Source: an uncultured Oscillospiraceae bacterium
Lineage (GTDB): Bacteria > Bacillota > Clostridia > Oscillospirales > Oscillospiraceae
Assembly (NCBI GenBank): GCA_934572335.1
Contig: CAKTKU010000009.1
Span: forward strand, 1-64,000
DNA: 64,000 nt
Direction: 5' to 3'
Each line of letters starts with the position of its first letter. Position 1 is the stretch's first letter. The position numbers and the translations under genes are program-made. Below are positions 1-7,910 of the stretch, in pieces. The notes under the pieces are model-generated. The model was not told the origin of the DNA, made no database searches, and was given only the letters and a program-made list of their open reading frames with translations.

Positions 1-347
1 TTAGGGAGCCACCACAGGAGATAGACCCTTATAGGGTCTGTTCAAACCACCGGTTCAACCGGTGGTTTTGATTTGTTTGTTTCTGTTTTGCTCTGTTTCT
101 CTCTATTATTAACGTACTATCAACAAATTTATAGCACGTCGGTTAATATCCTCAAATCCGCATAGTTTACGTCTTGGTTTCACATATCTTGAAAAGAATA
201 CATAGAATATGAAGCAGATTTAATGTCTTACCGCATAGCCATTTGCGCTAGGTCTGCTACTATAAAAGCGTAGCAGATAGTCGGTTTACAAGGTATCTGT
301 TACAGCCCCGGCAGAGGTTGCCGCCAATGTCGGGGCGTTCTCACAAA
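1..347. other. AT-rich left edge without a recognisable gene; two hairpins
   Basis: No convincing open frame is visible. Two hairpins lie at the left edge: a 7-bp stem at 23-39 and an 11-bp stem at 44-68 (AAACCACCGGT with its complement, 3-nt loop) followed by TTTTG. The second resembles the intrinsic terminator of a plus-strand gene that ends at or before base 24. Further inverted repeats occur near 253-278 (TCTGCTAC/GTAGCAGA) and 304-337, just beyond the 3' end of the minus-strand gene at 348. They may end that transcript, although neither has a U-run. Confidence 0.5.
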
Positions 348-1388
348 TTAGAATCTAAGAAGCGTCCTCTGACGCTTGCCGTTATAATCCGGTTCTGGGT
401 CGACCGGCTCAACATATACAGGTTTTTCGGGCAGTGGAACACCGGCTTGCTTGAGTGCTTCGAGCAACGCGGCATATTCATCACCATCTGCCATGGCTAT
501 ACGATAAAAAGCAGCTCGACTTTTGGGCAGAAGCTCAGGCAAGAAATTCTTTAGCCTAAAGTAGATTCGCGTATTATAACGCGAAATAATAGGCTGCATT
601 ATACTCTCTTTCCGCTTCTCATAATTAAGCTTTTCCTGCTCTGTCCTGTCGTCGACAAACGGTCTCCAGCTTGCAGACACAACATCCACATCTTCCCCTT
701 GATAATATATCGTGTCGTGTGCTTTATCTCCCCAATACGTGAACGGACCAGAGAGATAGCAAATCTCTTGCGGCTGTTTCATAAAATTAGGCAGCGCGGG
801 AAAGCGTTTGTCTTTGCCGGAGATACTATAAACTCTGCCTTGATATTTTGCTGTTACGGCGCTCTGACTGCCTGCCCAAGATGTATATACGAGGTCAGTA
901 TTTAGGGCTCGACACTGCGCCATAACTCGTTCAAAAACTGTGTCTTTAAGTTTGGGAACGTTATCTTCTATCCACCGTTCCCATTCAGTAGCCTTAGATA
1001 GTTTGCCGATTTCTTCGTGCCAATCGACAATTCGATAATAATCGTTATTGTTGTATTCAATGGGAGAATATGTCATCAACTGCGTTGATTTTGCGAGACA
1101 AGCGAGAGCAAGAGAATATTTTTCCTGCTTCCATAAAAAGCTTGCGTGCATACGTAAGACATATTCGAGGTATAAGACGGGGCTTTCGATAGACGCTCTG
1201 CGCACTTTTCCGAAGTCAGGAACCGGGATAGAGTAGATAGACTTTACATCTGTAAGGTCGTACATTTTCCCGTCAGACACAATCCGCTCTGCATCGTTTA
1301 TAAGACCGCGATCTTCATATAGCGATGTAGGCGGTGGTGGAACGAGCTTTTTTACACGTCCATATTGAAAATACGGTATATATTCCAT
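348..1388 (-). CDS. Uncharacterised accessory protein (346 aa)
   Basis: I do not recognise this family. The start is supported by a full anti-SD match (AAGGAGGTGAT, 11 nt upstream). No signal peptide or membrane segment is visible. Residues about 60-110 look helical and TPR-like. Residues about 180-200 contain KYQGRVYSISGKDKRFPALP, which resembles a stretch I remember from phage minor-capsid proteins; this is weak. The C-terminal 40 residues are proline- and acid-rich, ending in a basic tail. The gene lies in AT-rich DNA unlike most of the window, so acquisition by transfer is likely. Function unknown. Confidence 0.65.
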   Translation of the reverse strand: MEYIPYFQYGRVKKLVPPPPTSLYEDRGLINDAERIVSDGKMYDLTDVKSIYSIPVPDFGKVRRASIESPVLYLEYVLRMHASFLWKQEKYSLALACLAKSTQLMTYSPIEYNNNDYYRIVDWHEEIGKLSKATEWERWIEDNVPKLKDTVFERVMAQCRALNTDLVYTSWAGSQSAVTAKYQGRVYSISGKDKRFPALPNFMKQPQEICYLSGPFTYWGDKAHDTIYYQGEDVDVVSASWRPFVDDRTEQEKLNYEKRKESIMQPIISRYNTRIYFRLKNFLPELLPKSRAAFYRIAMADGDEYAALLEALKQAGVPLPEKPVYVEPVDPEPDYNGKRQRTLLRF

Positions 1389-1512
1389 ATATATATATCA
1401 CCTCCTTACTATCAAAACTGTCAATATAGTTTTATATAGTTGAAATATACCACTCAAAGCAACCAAAATCAAGAAAAAATTGTCTAAAGCTATAAAAATA
1501 GGGGGGAGAATT

Positions 1513-1659
1513 GTGAAAAAGCAAGAGATAGAGAAAATACTTAAACTATTACGGCTTACGGACGTAGAAGCGCTCCATAAATCGTATATCACAGCGCTGC
1601 ATATGCAATTAAATAGGAACATGAGAAGCCCGGTACGGATTGCTCCGTATCGGGCATAA
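1513..1659 (+). CDS. Possible 48-aa small protein
   Basis: A GTG-initiated frame with a strong purine-rich ribosome binding site (GGGGGGAG, 4-5 nt upstream) encodes a lysine-rich helical N-terminus (VKKQEIEKILKLLRL). The last 12 codons are made by an imperfect inverted repeat (1629-1655) that may itself be a terminator between this frame and the converging antitoxin gene. Family unknown. It could be a toxin-like partner or a remnant, and size alone cannot separate these. Confidence 0.4.
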   Translation: MKKQEIEKILKLLRLTDVEALHKSYITALHMQLNRNMRSPVRIAPYRA

Positions 1660-1661
1660 TC

Positions 1662-1931
1662 TTATTCTATTCCGTCTTCCCTCAGCAGGTCCTTGAACAG
1701 GATGCTCGCATCGTCCGATGTCAGCCAGCCTTCCGTTTCGCCGGAGTGACGGCCTTTTGCAAGCTCATTCATCAGGCGGATGGTTGCCTGTGCTTTTTCA
1801 TAGTCCTGTATATCCACGATGGCGTACCGTCCGCGCCCGTTCTTTGTCAAAAAGACAGGAGCACCCACAGCCACATCATGCAGTACCTCACTGTAATTTC
1901 GCAGGTCAGAAATGGGTTTAATGTTCGGCAT
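1662..1931 (-). CDS. Phd/YefM-family antitoxin, apparently orphan
   Basis: The 89-aa protein has the Phd/YefM layout. The N-terminal DNA-binding part (IKPISDLRNYSEVLHDVAVGAPVFLTKNGRGRYAIVDIQDYEK) is followed by a short helical, acidic tail that would bind a toxin. In this family the antitoxin also represses its own operon. The ATG has GGAGCTG 8-9 nt upstream and a sigma-A promoter at 1955-1983. No RelE/YoeB/Doc-type toxin frame lies on either side, so the toxin has been lost or is a non-standard neighbour such as the 48-aa frame at 1513. Confidence 0.8.
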   Translation of the reverse strand: MPNIKPISDLRNYSEVLHDVAVGAPVFLTKNGRGRYAIVDIQDYEKAQATIRLMNELAKGRHSGETEGWLTSDDASILFKDLLREDGIE

Positions 1932-1954
1932 ATCTATCAGCTCCTTTCAAACAT

Positions 1955-1983
1955 AGTATATCCAATTCTGCGGTAAAATTCAA
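1955..1983 (-). promoter_or_regulatory. Sigma-A promoter of the antitoxin gene
   Basis: Read on the minus strand: -35 TTGAAT (1978-1983), 17-bp spacer, -10 TATACT (1955-1960). The transcript would start about 17 nt before the ATG and carry the AAAGGAG ribosome binding site. Confidence 0.65.
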
Positions 1984-2121
1984 CAGCAAGTTTGCAGCAA
2001 ACACGCTAGAGAAAGCACTGCTGACCACACGATAGGCTTTAGAATAAATACCTCTTGCCGACTGCCAGTAAACCGTTGATATATCTGTGTTTTCTGAAAT
2101 CCTATAATTACACTCCGACCC

Positions 2122-2160
2122 AAAAAACACAGTCGTCACAAAGTGGCGGCTGTGTTTTTT
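2122..2160 (-). terminator. Terminator downstream of the SDR gene
   Basis: An 18-bp stem with G-U pairs (AAAAAACACAGTCGTCAC with GTGGCGGCTGTGTTTTTT) and a 3-nt AAA loop, flanked by A and T runs on both sides, so it can act in both directions. It lies 94 bases after the SDR stop codon. Confidence 0.75.
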
Positions 2161-2253
2161 TAATTTAAATGCGGGTATATGAACCAGCGGCCTCTTGTAT
2201 AAAAGTCGGTAGATTTGTGGACGTTTTACTCCATGGTTGACCGAGCGGATGCC

Positions 2254-3018
2254 TTATTTGTTTCCTGCTTTATTTTCAGCGCTATATGTCATTTTTGATA
2301 ATAGGCTTCCCATTTTGATGGGGAATAGATAGCATCCGAGTGTTTGAATTTTTTGCCACAGGCTATGACAAATGATAAACTGATTTGAATGAATATGCTT
2401 GGCAAGACCTTGTCCCACTTTCTCAGGTGCAGCCATAAATTCTTTGGGAACAGGCAAGGGCTCAGACGATTTCGTTCGCGTCAATGGCGGGTGGTAGATA
2501 TGGAAGGATATATTGCTTTTGGCATATTCAATTTTTAAGCACTTTGCTAATGCCTCCAATGCACCTTTTGTTGAAGCATACGGAGATATGTTTGCAAATC
2601 CAGTTATTCCAACACCAGAACTCGTAAAAACTACCCTGCCATTCTTTTGTTCAACCATGTACGGCAAGACGCTTTTTGCTAAGCTCAATCCGCCAAAATA
2701 ATTTACTTCAAACACATCTCTGTATGTACATAGGTCAGTATTTACTTCTGCATCAAAGGTGCATTTACAAGCGTTGTGAACTGCAATATCTATGCTGCCA
2801 AACTCAGCGGCAACTGCTTGCACTGCATTTTGCAGGCAGTTGTGGTTTCGTACATCAACCACATAGTATAAAAGATTATTGCCACGTTCTCTTTTGAGCT
2901 TTTCAAGATTTTCCGTTTCCAAATCAAAAACAGCCACCCTGTTTCCATCCTTGAGCAGCTGCTCCGCCAGGAAATACCCTATACCTTGATTTGCTCCAGT
3001 TATAACAATATTGGACAT
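2254..3018 (-). CDS. SDR-family NAD(P)-dependent oxidoreductase
   Basis: A classical short-chain dehydrogenase/reductase of 254 aa. Visible features: the nucleotide-binding motif TGANQGIG (residues 7-14), the structural motif HNAC (81-84), catalytic Ser133/134 (TSSG), Tyr147 and Lys151 (YASTK). Substrate cannot be read from sequence. The ATG directly abuts the stop of the upstream tetR and has GGGGGAG 6 nt upstream, so the two form one autoregulated operon in which the regulator probably senses a substrate or product of this enzyme (inference). The C-terminal 60 residues are hydrophobic and basic, suggesting membrane association. Confidence 0.88.
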   Translation of the reverse strand: MSNIVITGANQGIGYFLAEQLLKDGNRVAVFDLETENLEKLKRERGNNLLYYVVDVRNHNCLQNAVQAVAAEFGSIDIAVHNACKCTFDAEVNTDLCTYRDVFEVNYFGGLSLAKSVLPYMVEQKNGRVVFTSSGVGITGFANISPYASTKGALEALAKCLKIEYAKSNISFHIYHPPLTRTKSSEPLPVPKEFMAAPEKVGQGLAKHIHSNQFIICHSLWQKIQTLGCYLFPIKMGSLLSKMTYSAENKAGNK

Positions 3019-3630
3019 TTATACTCCCCCTATTTCAGAAAAAAACACATGGATATGCTTATAGGCATTTTTGCGAAAAGCCTCTTTATTTTCCTCGGAC
3101 AGTTTTCCGCATAAAAGCCACTTTTGGGCAAAGAAAAAAATCGGAGCATAATACTTAATTGCCATATATTCGCTGTCCGCTTTCGCAATTATCCCGATGT
3201 CCATAAGCCTTTGAAATATACTGCTCTGGAATTTCAAAGGCTCTGCGAACATCCAGTGTTTATATATCTTTTGAACTTCCTCATTATTGAATTGCTCGAT
3301 CTGCATTATGCGCATTATCTTGTTGCAAAACTCATCCATAAGATAATGTTCAAAAAAGTGGTTGCAAGTTTCAATATAAAAATTATCACCAAATGTGTTT
3401 GTTTCACCGGATATTTGTGATGTAAGATATCCCATCATGCTGTCGGCCTTACTCTGAAATCGGGATAATAGTTCTTCAAGAATTGCGTACTTATTCTTGA
3501 AGTGATAATAAATGGTGCTTTCCTTGATGCTTACCATTTTACATATATCTCGGATAGAAACAGCAGAAAATCCATATTCTGAAAACAGGGATAAGGACAC
3601 CTCCAGTATGCGTTCTCTTGTTTCATTCAT
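3019..3630 (-). CDS. TetR/AcrR-family regulator of the SDR operon
   Basis: A 203-aa TetR-type repressor. The N-terminal helix-turn-helix is clear (RERILEVSLSLFSEYGFSAVSIRDICKMVSIKESTIYYHF) and the rest is an all-helical ligand-binding domain. I chose the internal ATG at 3630 because it has GGAGG 8 nt upstream and gives the usual TetR N-terminus (MNETRERIL); the longer frame would overlap its own operator. The gene is first in an operon with the SDR gene. Two perfect CTAAC-N4-GTTAG operators sit in its promoter, so it very likely represses itself and the reductase. Confidence 0.9.
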   Translation of the reverse strand: MNETRERILEVSLSLFSEYGFSAVSIRDICKMVSIKESTIYYHFKNKYAILEELLSRFQSKADSMMGYLTSQISGETNTFGDNFYIETCNHFFEHYLMDEFCNKIMRIMQIEQFNNEEVQKIYKHWMFAEPLKFQSSIFQRLMDIGIIAKADSEYMAIKYYAPIFFFAQKWLLCGKLSEENKEAFRKNAYKHIHVFFSEIGGV

Positions 3631-3649
3631 TGTTAAATCCCTCCTCGAC

Positions 3650-3696
3650 CTAACGACTGTTAGAATTATTGTACCTAACAATCGTTAGATTGTCAA
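3650..3696 (-). promoter_or_regulatory. TetR-SDR promoter with two operators
   Basis: On the minus strand: TTGACA (3691-3696), 17-bp spacer, TACAAT (3668-3673). Two perfect 14-bp inverted repeats CTAAC-N4-GTTAG occur: one fills the spacer (3675-3688) and one lies at the start site (3650-3663). They are 25 bp apart, so the pair blocks both hexamers and the start point. Confidence 0.88.
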
Positions 3697-3775
3697 GAGC
3701 AAACTCCATTCCCTCGTCCTTACGCACGGATACGAAATTAAATACTACGTGGAATTCTATAATTCCACTCGAATT

Positions 3776-3813
3776 AAAAATCGGCAAGTTTCCGAAGAAA
3801 CTTGCCGATTTTT
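3776..3813 (-). terminator. Terminator of fprA
   Basis: A perfect 16-bp stem (AAAAATCGGCAAGTTT with its complement, 6-nt loop) with A and T tracts on both flanks. It separates the fprA transcript from the TetR-SDR promoter. Confidence 0.85.
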
Positions 3814-3876
3814 AAAATCTTATTCTATGCCCACCAAAAACAGGTCCCATGTCAATGCTGGGGCGGGACACAACCT

Positions 3877-5079
3877 TTACTTCATATCCTCGGCTATCGC
3901 GTCGGCGAGGGCGTCAAGCTCTGCCAGCTGATCCTCGGCGAGTGAGGAGCGCACGGTCACATTCTCGCCGATAAACTCACACTTTTTGAGCCCGGCAAGC
4001 ATATCGCGCATGAGCTTACCGCTCGTGGGCGCCCAGCTGCCGTTCTCTATAACGGCGATTTTGCGGTTTTGCAGACCGTGGTTTACAAGGTCATGCAGCA
4101 GATCATCCATCGTGACGAACACGCCAGCGTTGTAGGTTGGCGCGGCGAACACAAGATGGCTGCACCGAAACGCGGCGGAGATGATATTGCTCGCGGGCGT
4201 GACGGAAGCGTCGAACATACGCACCCTCACACCGCGCTCCACGAGCTTCACAGCGAGGATGTTCGCGGCGTTCTCTGTATGCCCGTACACGGAGGCGTAG
4301 GCGAGCATGACGCTTTTCTCCTCCGGGGTGTAGCTGCTCCAAAGGAGGTACTTTTCAAGGAAGCGGCCAAAGTCGCGCCGCCACACGAAGCCGTGGAGCG
4401 GGCAGACATAGCTCAGCTCCAGCCCTGCCGCCTTTTTCAGCACCGCCTGCACCTGCACGCCGTACTTGCCGACAATGTTGGTGTAATACCGGCGCGCCTC
4501 GTTGAGGTTTTCGGCGAAGAAATCCGCCTCGTCGGCAAAGAGCCGCCCGTTGAGCGCGCCGAACGTGCCGAAGGCATCGGCGGAGAAGAGGATCTTATCC
4601 GTTGTGTCATAGGTCATCATGACCTCCGGCCAGTGCACCATCGGCGCCATCACAAACGTGAGCTTGTGCCGCCCGAGGTCGAGCACGTCCCCCTCCTTCA
4701 CGAGATGCAGCTTGTCGGAAAAGTCGACGCTGCGGAAGAAGCTTTTCAGCATGGTCTCGGTCTTGCTGTTGCACACGAGCTTCACACCGGGGTAGCGCGC
4801 TATGAGCGCCTCTATCGTCGCGGCGTGGTCGGGCTCCATATGCGAAACGATGAGATAATCCGGCGTTCTGCCGCCGAGCGCGTAGGCGAGGTTTTCAAAG
4901 TACGTCTGGTACACCGCCTTGTCCACCGTGTCGAACACGGCGACCTTCTCATCAAGCATCACATAGGAGTTGTAGGACACGCCGTCGGGCACGCTGTACA
5001 CACCCTCGAAACAGGCGAGCCGCCGGTCGTCAGCGCCGACCCAGATAAGATCATCAAGGACTTTTCTCGTGCAGTGCAT
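3877..5079 (-). CDS. fprA: FprA-family flavodiiron protein
   Basis: A soluble O2/NO reductase of 400 aa. Residues 1-250 are a metallo-beta-lactamase-like domain with diiron ligands visible as H80-x-E82-x-D84-H85 (SHMEPDHAA), H149 (MVHW), D168 (SADAF) and H229 (CPLHG). Residues about 256-400 are a flavodoxin domain with an FMN loop (YASVYGHTENAA). No rubredoxin domain is fused, so electrons must come from a separate rubredoxin or flavoreductase. In anaerobes this family reduces oxygen or nitric oxide to harmless products. It is divergent from a Crp/Fnr gene, and a Crp-type palindrome sits at -41.5 of its promoter. Confidence 0.95.
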   Translation of the reverse strand: MHCTRKVLDDLIWVGADDRRLACFEGVYSVPDGVSYNSYVMLDEKVAVFDTVDKAVYQTYFENLAYALGGRTPDYLIVSHMEPDHAATIEALIARYPGVKLVCNSKTETMLKSFFRSVDFSDKLHLVKEGDVLDLGRHKLTFVMAPMVHWPEVMMTYDTTDKILFSADAFGTFGALNGRLFADEADFFAENLNEARRYYTNIVGKYGVQVQAVLKKAAGLELSYVCPLHGFVWRRDFGRFLEKYLLWSSYTPEEKSVMLAYASVYGHTENAANILAVKLVERGVRVRMFDASVTPASNIISAAFRCSHLVFAAPTYNAGVFVTMDDLLHDLVNHGLQNRKIAVIENGSWAPTSGKLMRDMLAGLKKCEFIGENVTVRSSLAEDQLAELDALADAIAEDMK

Positions 5080-5117
5080 AGTATACCTCCAAAAATTTTT
5101 TATTCTTGTTATAATAG

Positions 5118-5175
5118 ATTATATCCCACCCGCGCGCGGTCACTTGTTGCATTTGCAACAGAATTATGATATGAT
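5118..5175. promoter_or_regulatory. Divergent fprA/crp promoters with one Crp/Fnr-type palindrome
   Basis: A perfect 16-bp palindrome TGTTGCA-TT-TGCAACA lies at 5145-5160. Toward fprA (minus), the -10 is TATAAT at 5118-5123 with no good -35. The palindrome centre is 41.5 bp upstream of the predicted start, the classical class II activator position. Toward the regulator (plus), a -35 TTGCAT (5147-5152) and a -10 TATGAT (5170-5175), 17 bp apart, are overlapped by the same palindrome, which predicts autorepression. Confidence 0.75.
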
Positions 5176-5212
5176 CATCAATATAATCAAAAATGAAATG
5201 AGGCACGGACAC

Positions 5213-5863
5213 ATGCCGGACACCGAACTTTTCAAAGGGATAAGCGAAGAGAGCCTCGCGGAGATGAACGCCTGCTTCAAGCCGGAGACGCGCACATTCC
5301 GCCGCGGGGAGACCGTGCTGGTCTACGCCAGCGAGCTGAGCTGGCTGTGCGTGCTGACGCGCGGCTCGGCGCATCTGTACTGCATGGACAGCGACGGGGA
5401 GTATGTCCTGCTGGAAAACTACCGCCCCGGCGACATCTTCGGTGAGGTATTCGCCATGCCCTACGGCGACCTTGGCTACGCCGTGGAGGCGGACAGCGAG
5501 TGCGAGGTGCTGTTCATCCGCTTTTCGTGCGTGTACGGGCGCTGCCCGCGTGCCTGTCAGCACCACACCCAGCTTACGCACAACCTCTTCGAGCTGTCGG
5601 CAAAAAAGGCGCAGTCGCTCGCAATGCGCATAAACATGATCAGCAAGCGCTCACTGCGCCGCAAGCTCACCGCGTATTTCGACTATCTCAGCGAGAAGAC
5701 CGGCAGCCGCAGCTTTGATATAGAGACCTCGCTGTCGCAGCTGGCGGGCTTCCTCTGCGCTGACCGCACAAGCATGATGCGCGAGCTGAAAAACATGTGC
5801 GACGAGGGGCTTATCGCCCGGCGCGGGCGGCACATCACACTTTTGCAGGACGGCACGGCATGA
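5213..5863 (+). CDS. Crp/Fnr-family transcriptional regulator
   Basis: A 216-aa regulator with an N-terminal cyclic-nucleotide-binding-type beta-roll (FRRGETVLVYASELSWLCVLTRGSAHLYC, then ENYRPGDIFGEVFAM) and a C-terminal winged HTH (LSQLAGFLCADRTSMMRELKNMC). I chose ATG 5213 (GAGG 9 nt upstream). The upstream in-frame ATGs at 5171 and 5198 would place coding sequence in the promoter. Several cysteines are present, including CVYGRCPRAC, but no clear N-terminal Fnr iron-sulfur cluster motif, so the signal is unknown. Position and operator suggest it activates fprA under oxygen or NO stress (inference). Confidence 0.88.
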   Translation: MPDTELFKGISEESLAEMNACFKPETRTFRRGETVLVYASELSWLCVLTRGSAHLYCMDSDGEYVLLENYRPGDIFGEVFAMPYGDLGYAVEADSECEVLFIRFSCVYGRCPRACQHHTQLTHNLFELSAKKAQSLAMRINMISKRSLRRKLTAYFDYLSEKTGSRSFDIETSLSQLAGFLCADRTSMMRELKNMCDEGLIARRGRHITLLQDGTA

Positions 5864-5892
5864 CATGATATTATAATAAGGAGGACGGAACA

Positions 5893-6270
5893 ATGGCAGA
5901 AAAGAAATTCGCAACGCCGGATGGCGCGGTGCAGAGCGCGGAGCTGACCGCCGACTATGAGGGCGCGCGGAAGTTCGACGCGGTGCGCGTGGGCAAGCTG
6001 GGCGTATATTACCGCTCCGGGCTGAAAACCATGTTTCTGGCGTACCCCACGCTTGAGCGCGCGTTCATCCGCATACAGGAGGTCAACGGCCGGATGTGCT
6101 GCGGCAGCACGACGTTTGCCTATTACCGCCTTGTGCTCATCCGCGGCGGGAAGGAATACGCCGAGGTTATGAGCGAGAGCGAGCAGGCGATGGATGCCGC
6201 GCTCGCCGCAATACACGAAAACGCGCCCGAGCTGCCCATAGGCGTGGCGGATCGGGACGGGGAAAAGTAA
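5893..6270 (+). CDS. Conserved-looking hypothetical protein (125 aa)
   Basis: Preceded by a strong ribosome binding site (AAGGAGG), 29 bases after the Crp gene and so probably cotranscribed with it. The protein is soluble, with no signal peptide, and contains paired cysteines in a GRMCCGSTTF stretch (about residues 65-75) next to FAYYRLVLIRGGKEY. I do not recognise the family. The CC motif and the neighbourhood hint at redox or metal binding, but this is only inference. Confidence 0.75.
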   Translation: MAEKKFATPDGAVQSAELTADYEGARKFDAVRVGKLGVYYRSGLKTMFLAYPTLERAFIRIQEVNGRMCCGSTTFAYYRLVLIRGGKEYAEVMSESEQAMDAALAAIHENAPELPIGVADRDGEK

Positions 6271-6314
6271 CATACAGCGCCACCGCCGCTTATAATGTAC
6301 CGAGGCGGCTGACG

Positions 6315-6350
6315 TGCACCGGGCAGGACGGCTTACGTCCGCCCGGTGCA
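6315..6350 (+). terminator. Terminator after the Crp operon
   Basis: TGCACCGGGC (6315-6324) pairs with GCCCGGTGCA (6341-6350), and GGACG (6326-6330) with CGTCC (6336-6340), forming one long hairpin followed by TTCATTTT. Confidence 0.75.
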
Positions 6351-6392
6351 TTCATTTTCCGCCGTATTATGTTGAAAAGGCGCTGATCAAAC

Positions 6393-7145
6393 GTGCTTCG
6401 TTCTCTCGCCTGGGCCGGTCTCGGCACGGGCTTCATCTTTCTGATGACCACTTTGGGCGCGGCAGTGGTGTTTTTCTTCGCCGGTGAGCTGAAGCTGCGC
6501 TGTCAGAGTGCAATGATGGGCTTTGCGGCGGGCGTGATGCTGGCGGCTTCGGTGTGGAGCATGATAATCCCCGCGATGGAGCGCGCCGATGCTGCCGGTA
6601 TGCACCCGGCATGGCTGCCCGCCGTGCTCGGCATTGCGGCGGGCATGGCGTTTTTGCTGCTGCTGGACGGCTTTATCGCGCGGCAGGGCTGGGGCGGCAC
6701 GGGTACGCTCGCCACGCCCCTGCTCGTCACCGCCATCACCGTGCACAACATACCTGAGGGCATGGCTGTCGGGCTGGCGTTCGCGCTCGCCGCGCGCGGC
6801 GAGCCTCTGGCCGGGGCGTTCGCCCTCGCGCTGGGTATCGGGCTGCAAAATCTGCCGGAGGGCGCGGCGGTGTCGCTGCCGCTGCGGCAGCTGGGCATGA
6901 CGCGGCGGCGGGCGTTCTGGACGGGTGTGCTCTCCGGCGCGGTCGAGCCGCTCTTCGGTCTGCTGGCGGTGCTCGCCGTGTCTGGCGTGCAGGGCGCGAT
7001 GCCGTGGCTGCTAAGTTTTTCGGCAGGGGCGATGCTCTACGTCGTCATGCACGAGCTTATCCCAGCCGCGCCGGGGCGCGCGGGCACGTTCGGGTTCTTC
7101 GGCGGGTTCCTGCTGATGCTGGTGCTCGACGTGGCATTGGGATAA
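6393..7145 (+). CDS. ZIP-family divalent metal transporter
   Basis: A 250-aa polytopic membrane protein (GTG start; the AAAGG upstream is distant, so the start is uncertain) of the ZIP/ZupT type, which imports Zn, Mn or Fe. The metal-binding helices IV and V carry HNIPEGMAVG (about residues 117-126) and LQNLPEGAAVS (about 150-160). The second lacks the usual His before NLPEG, where Gln-Asn stands. Eight hydrophobic segments fit the family. The metal cannot be deduced. Confidence 0.9.
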   Translation: MLRSLAWAGLGTGFIFLMTTLGAAVVFFFAGELKLRCQSAMMGFAAGVMLAASVWSMIIPAMERADAAGMHPAWLPAVLGIAAGMAFLLLLDGFIARQGWGGTGTLATPLLVTAITVHNIPEGMAVGLAFALAARGEPLAGAFALALGIGLQNLPEGAAVSLPLRQLGMTRRRAFWTGVLSGAVEPLFGLLAVLAVSGVQGAMPWLLSFSAGAMLYVVMHELIPAAPGRAGTFGFFGGFLLMLVLDVALG

Positions 7146-7162
7146 ACACGCGCATCCCGCTA

Positions 7163-7220
7163 TTGACAAAACCCGATTTACATTTTATAATTCCTCCTGT
7201 ATTCAAATAACGTGAGTTAT
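7163..7220 (+). promoter_or_regulatory. Consensus promoter and operator of the tetR at 7257
   Basis: TTGACA (7163-7168), 17-bp spacer, TATAAT (7186-7191): a perfect consensus promoter. A perfect 14-bp inverted repeat ATAAC-GTGA-GTTAT lies at 7207-7220, around +10 to +23, and should be the autoregulatory operator. Confidence 0.8.
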
Positions 7221-7256
7221 ATAACGCTTTTGAAATATACACAGGAGGAATTTGCC

Positions 7257-7910
7257 ATGCCGCCGAAACCGAAATTCACAAAGGATGAAATAATCAACGC
7301 CGCGTATGAGCTTGTACGTCGGAAAGGGTCGGACGCCGTGACCGCGCGCGAGGTCGGAAAACAGCTCGGCGTGTCCTCGTCGCCCATCTTCACGGTGTTT
7401 CGCGACATGGATGAGCTGAAAGCCGCCGTCGCCGCGCGGGCGAAGGCCACGTTCGACAGCTATGTCGCCGTGGCGGAGGAGTATAACCCCGCGTACAAAA
7501 TGCGCGGGATGCAGTGGGTGAAGTTCGCGCAGGATGAGCCGATGCTTTTCCGGCTGCTGTTCATGTGCGACAACGGGTCGGACACGGATTTTGACGCGGC
7601 GATGGATATAATCCCGTTCGGGCGCGAGGCGGACATCGCCATCATCTCGCGCGATTACCACGCCTCGCCCGAGCAGGCGCAGCATCTCTTCCGCCAGATG
7701 TGGATATACACCTACGGCATGTGCGCGCTGTGCGCATCGAAGGTGTGCCGCTTTACGGATGAGGAGATCGCCATCCAACTCGGCGAGATATTCGCCGGGA
7801 TGGTCCACGTGCTGCACTCCGACAGCGACAAGCCCTCGCTCATGCCCGTCAGATCCGGCACGCCGGAGAGCGCGGACATACAGCGCGCCCACCCGGACTT
7901 CCGGAAGTAA
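7257..7910 (+). CDS. TetR/AcrR-family regulator
   Basis: A 217-aa regulator. The N-terminal HTH is in KDEIINAAYELVRRKGSDAVTAREVGKQLGVSSSPIFTVF, with Phe-Thr in the place of the usual Tyr-Tyr-His-Phe end. The C-terminal helical domain follows. The ATG at 7257 is chosen because ACAGGAGGA precedes it; the longer frame runs through the operator. It appears monocistronic, followed by about 760 bases without an intact gene, so its target is probably elsewhere or the neighbouring ZIP transporter (inference). Confidence 0.87.
   Translation: MPPKPKFTKDEIINAAYELVRRKGSDAVTAREVGKQLGVSSSPIFTVFRDMDELKAAVAARAKATFDSYVAVAEEYNPAYKMRGMQWVKFAQDEPMLFRLLFMCDNGSDTDFDAAMDIIPFGREADIAIISRDYHASPEQAQHLFRQMWIYTYGMCALCASKVCRFTDEEIAIQLGEIFAGMVHVLHSDSDKPSLMPVRSGTPESADIQRAHPDFRK

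Noticed and set aside
1398..1622. 74-aa minus-strand frame between the unknown protein and the antitoxin
   Set aside because: It overlaps the better-supported GTG frame at 1513 and the ribosome binding site of the 346-aa gene, and has no ribosome binding site of its own.
4069..5169. 366-aa open frame on the plus strand opposite fprA
   Set aside because: Arg/His/Val-rich shadow of a GC-rich gene; it covers the fprA coding strand completely, has no family motif, and would erase the promoter region.
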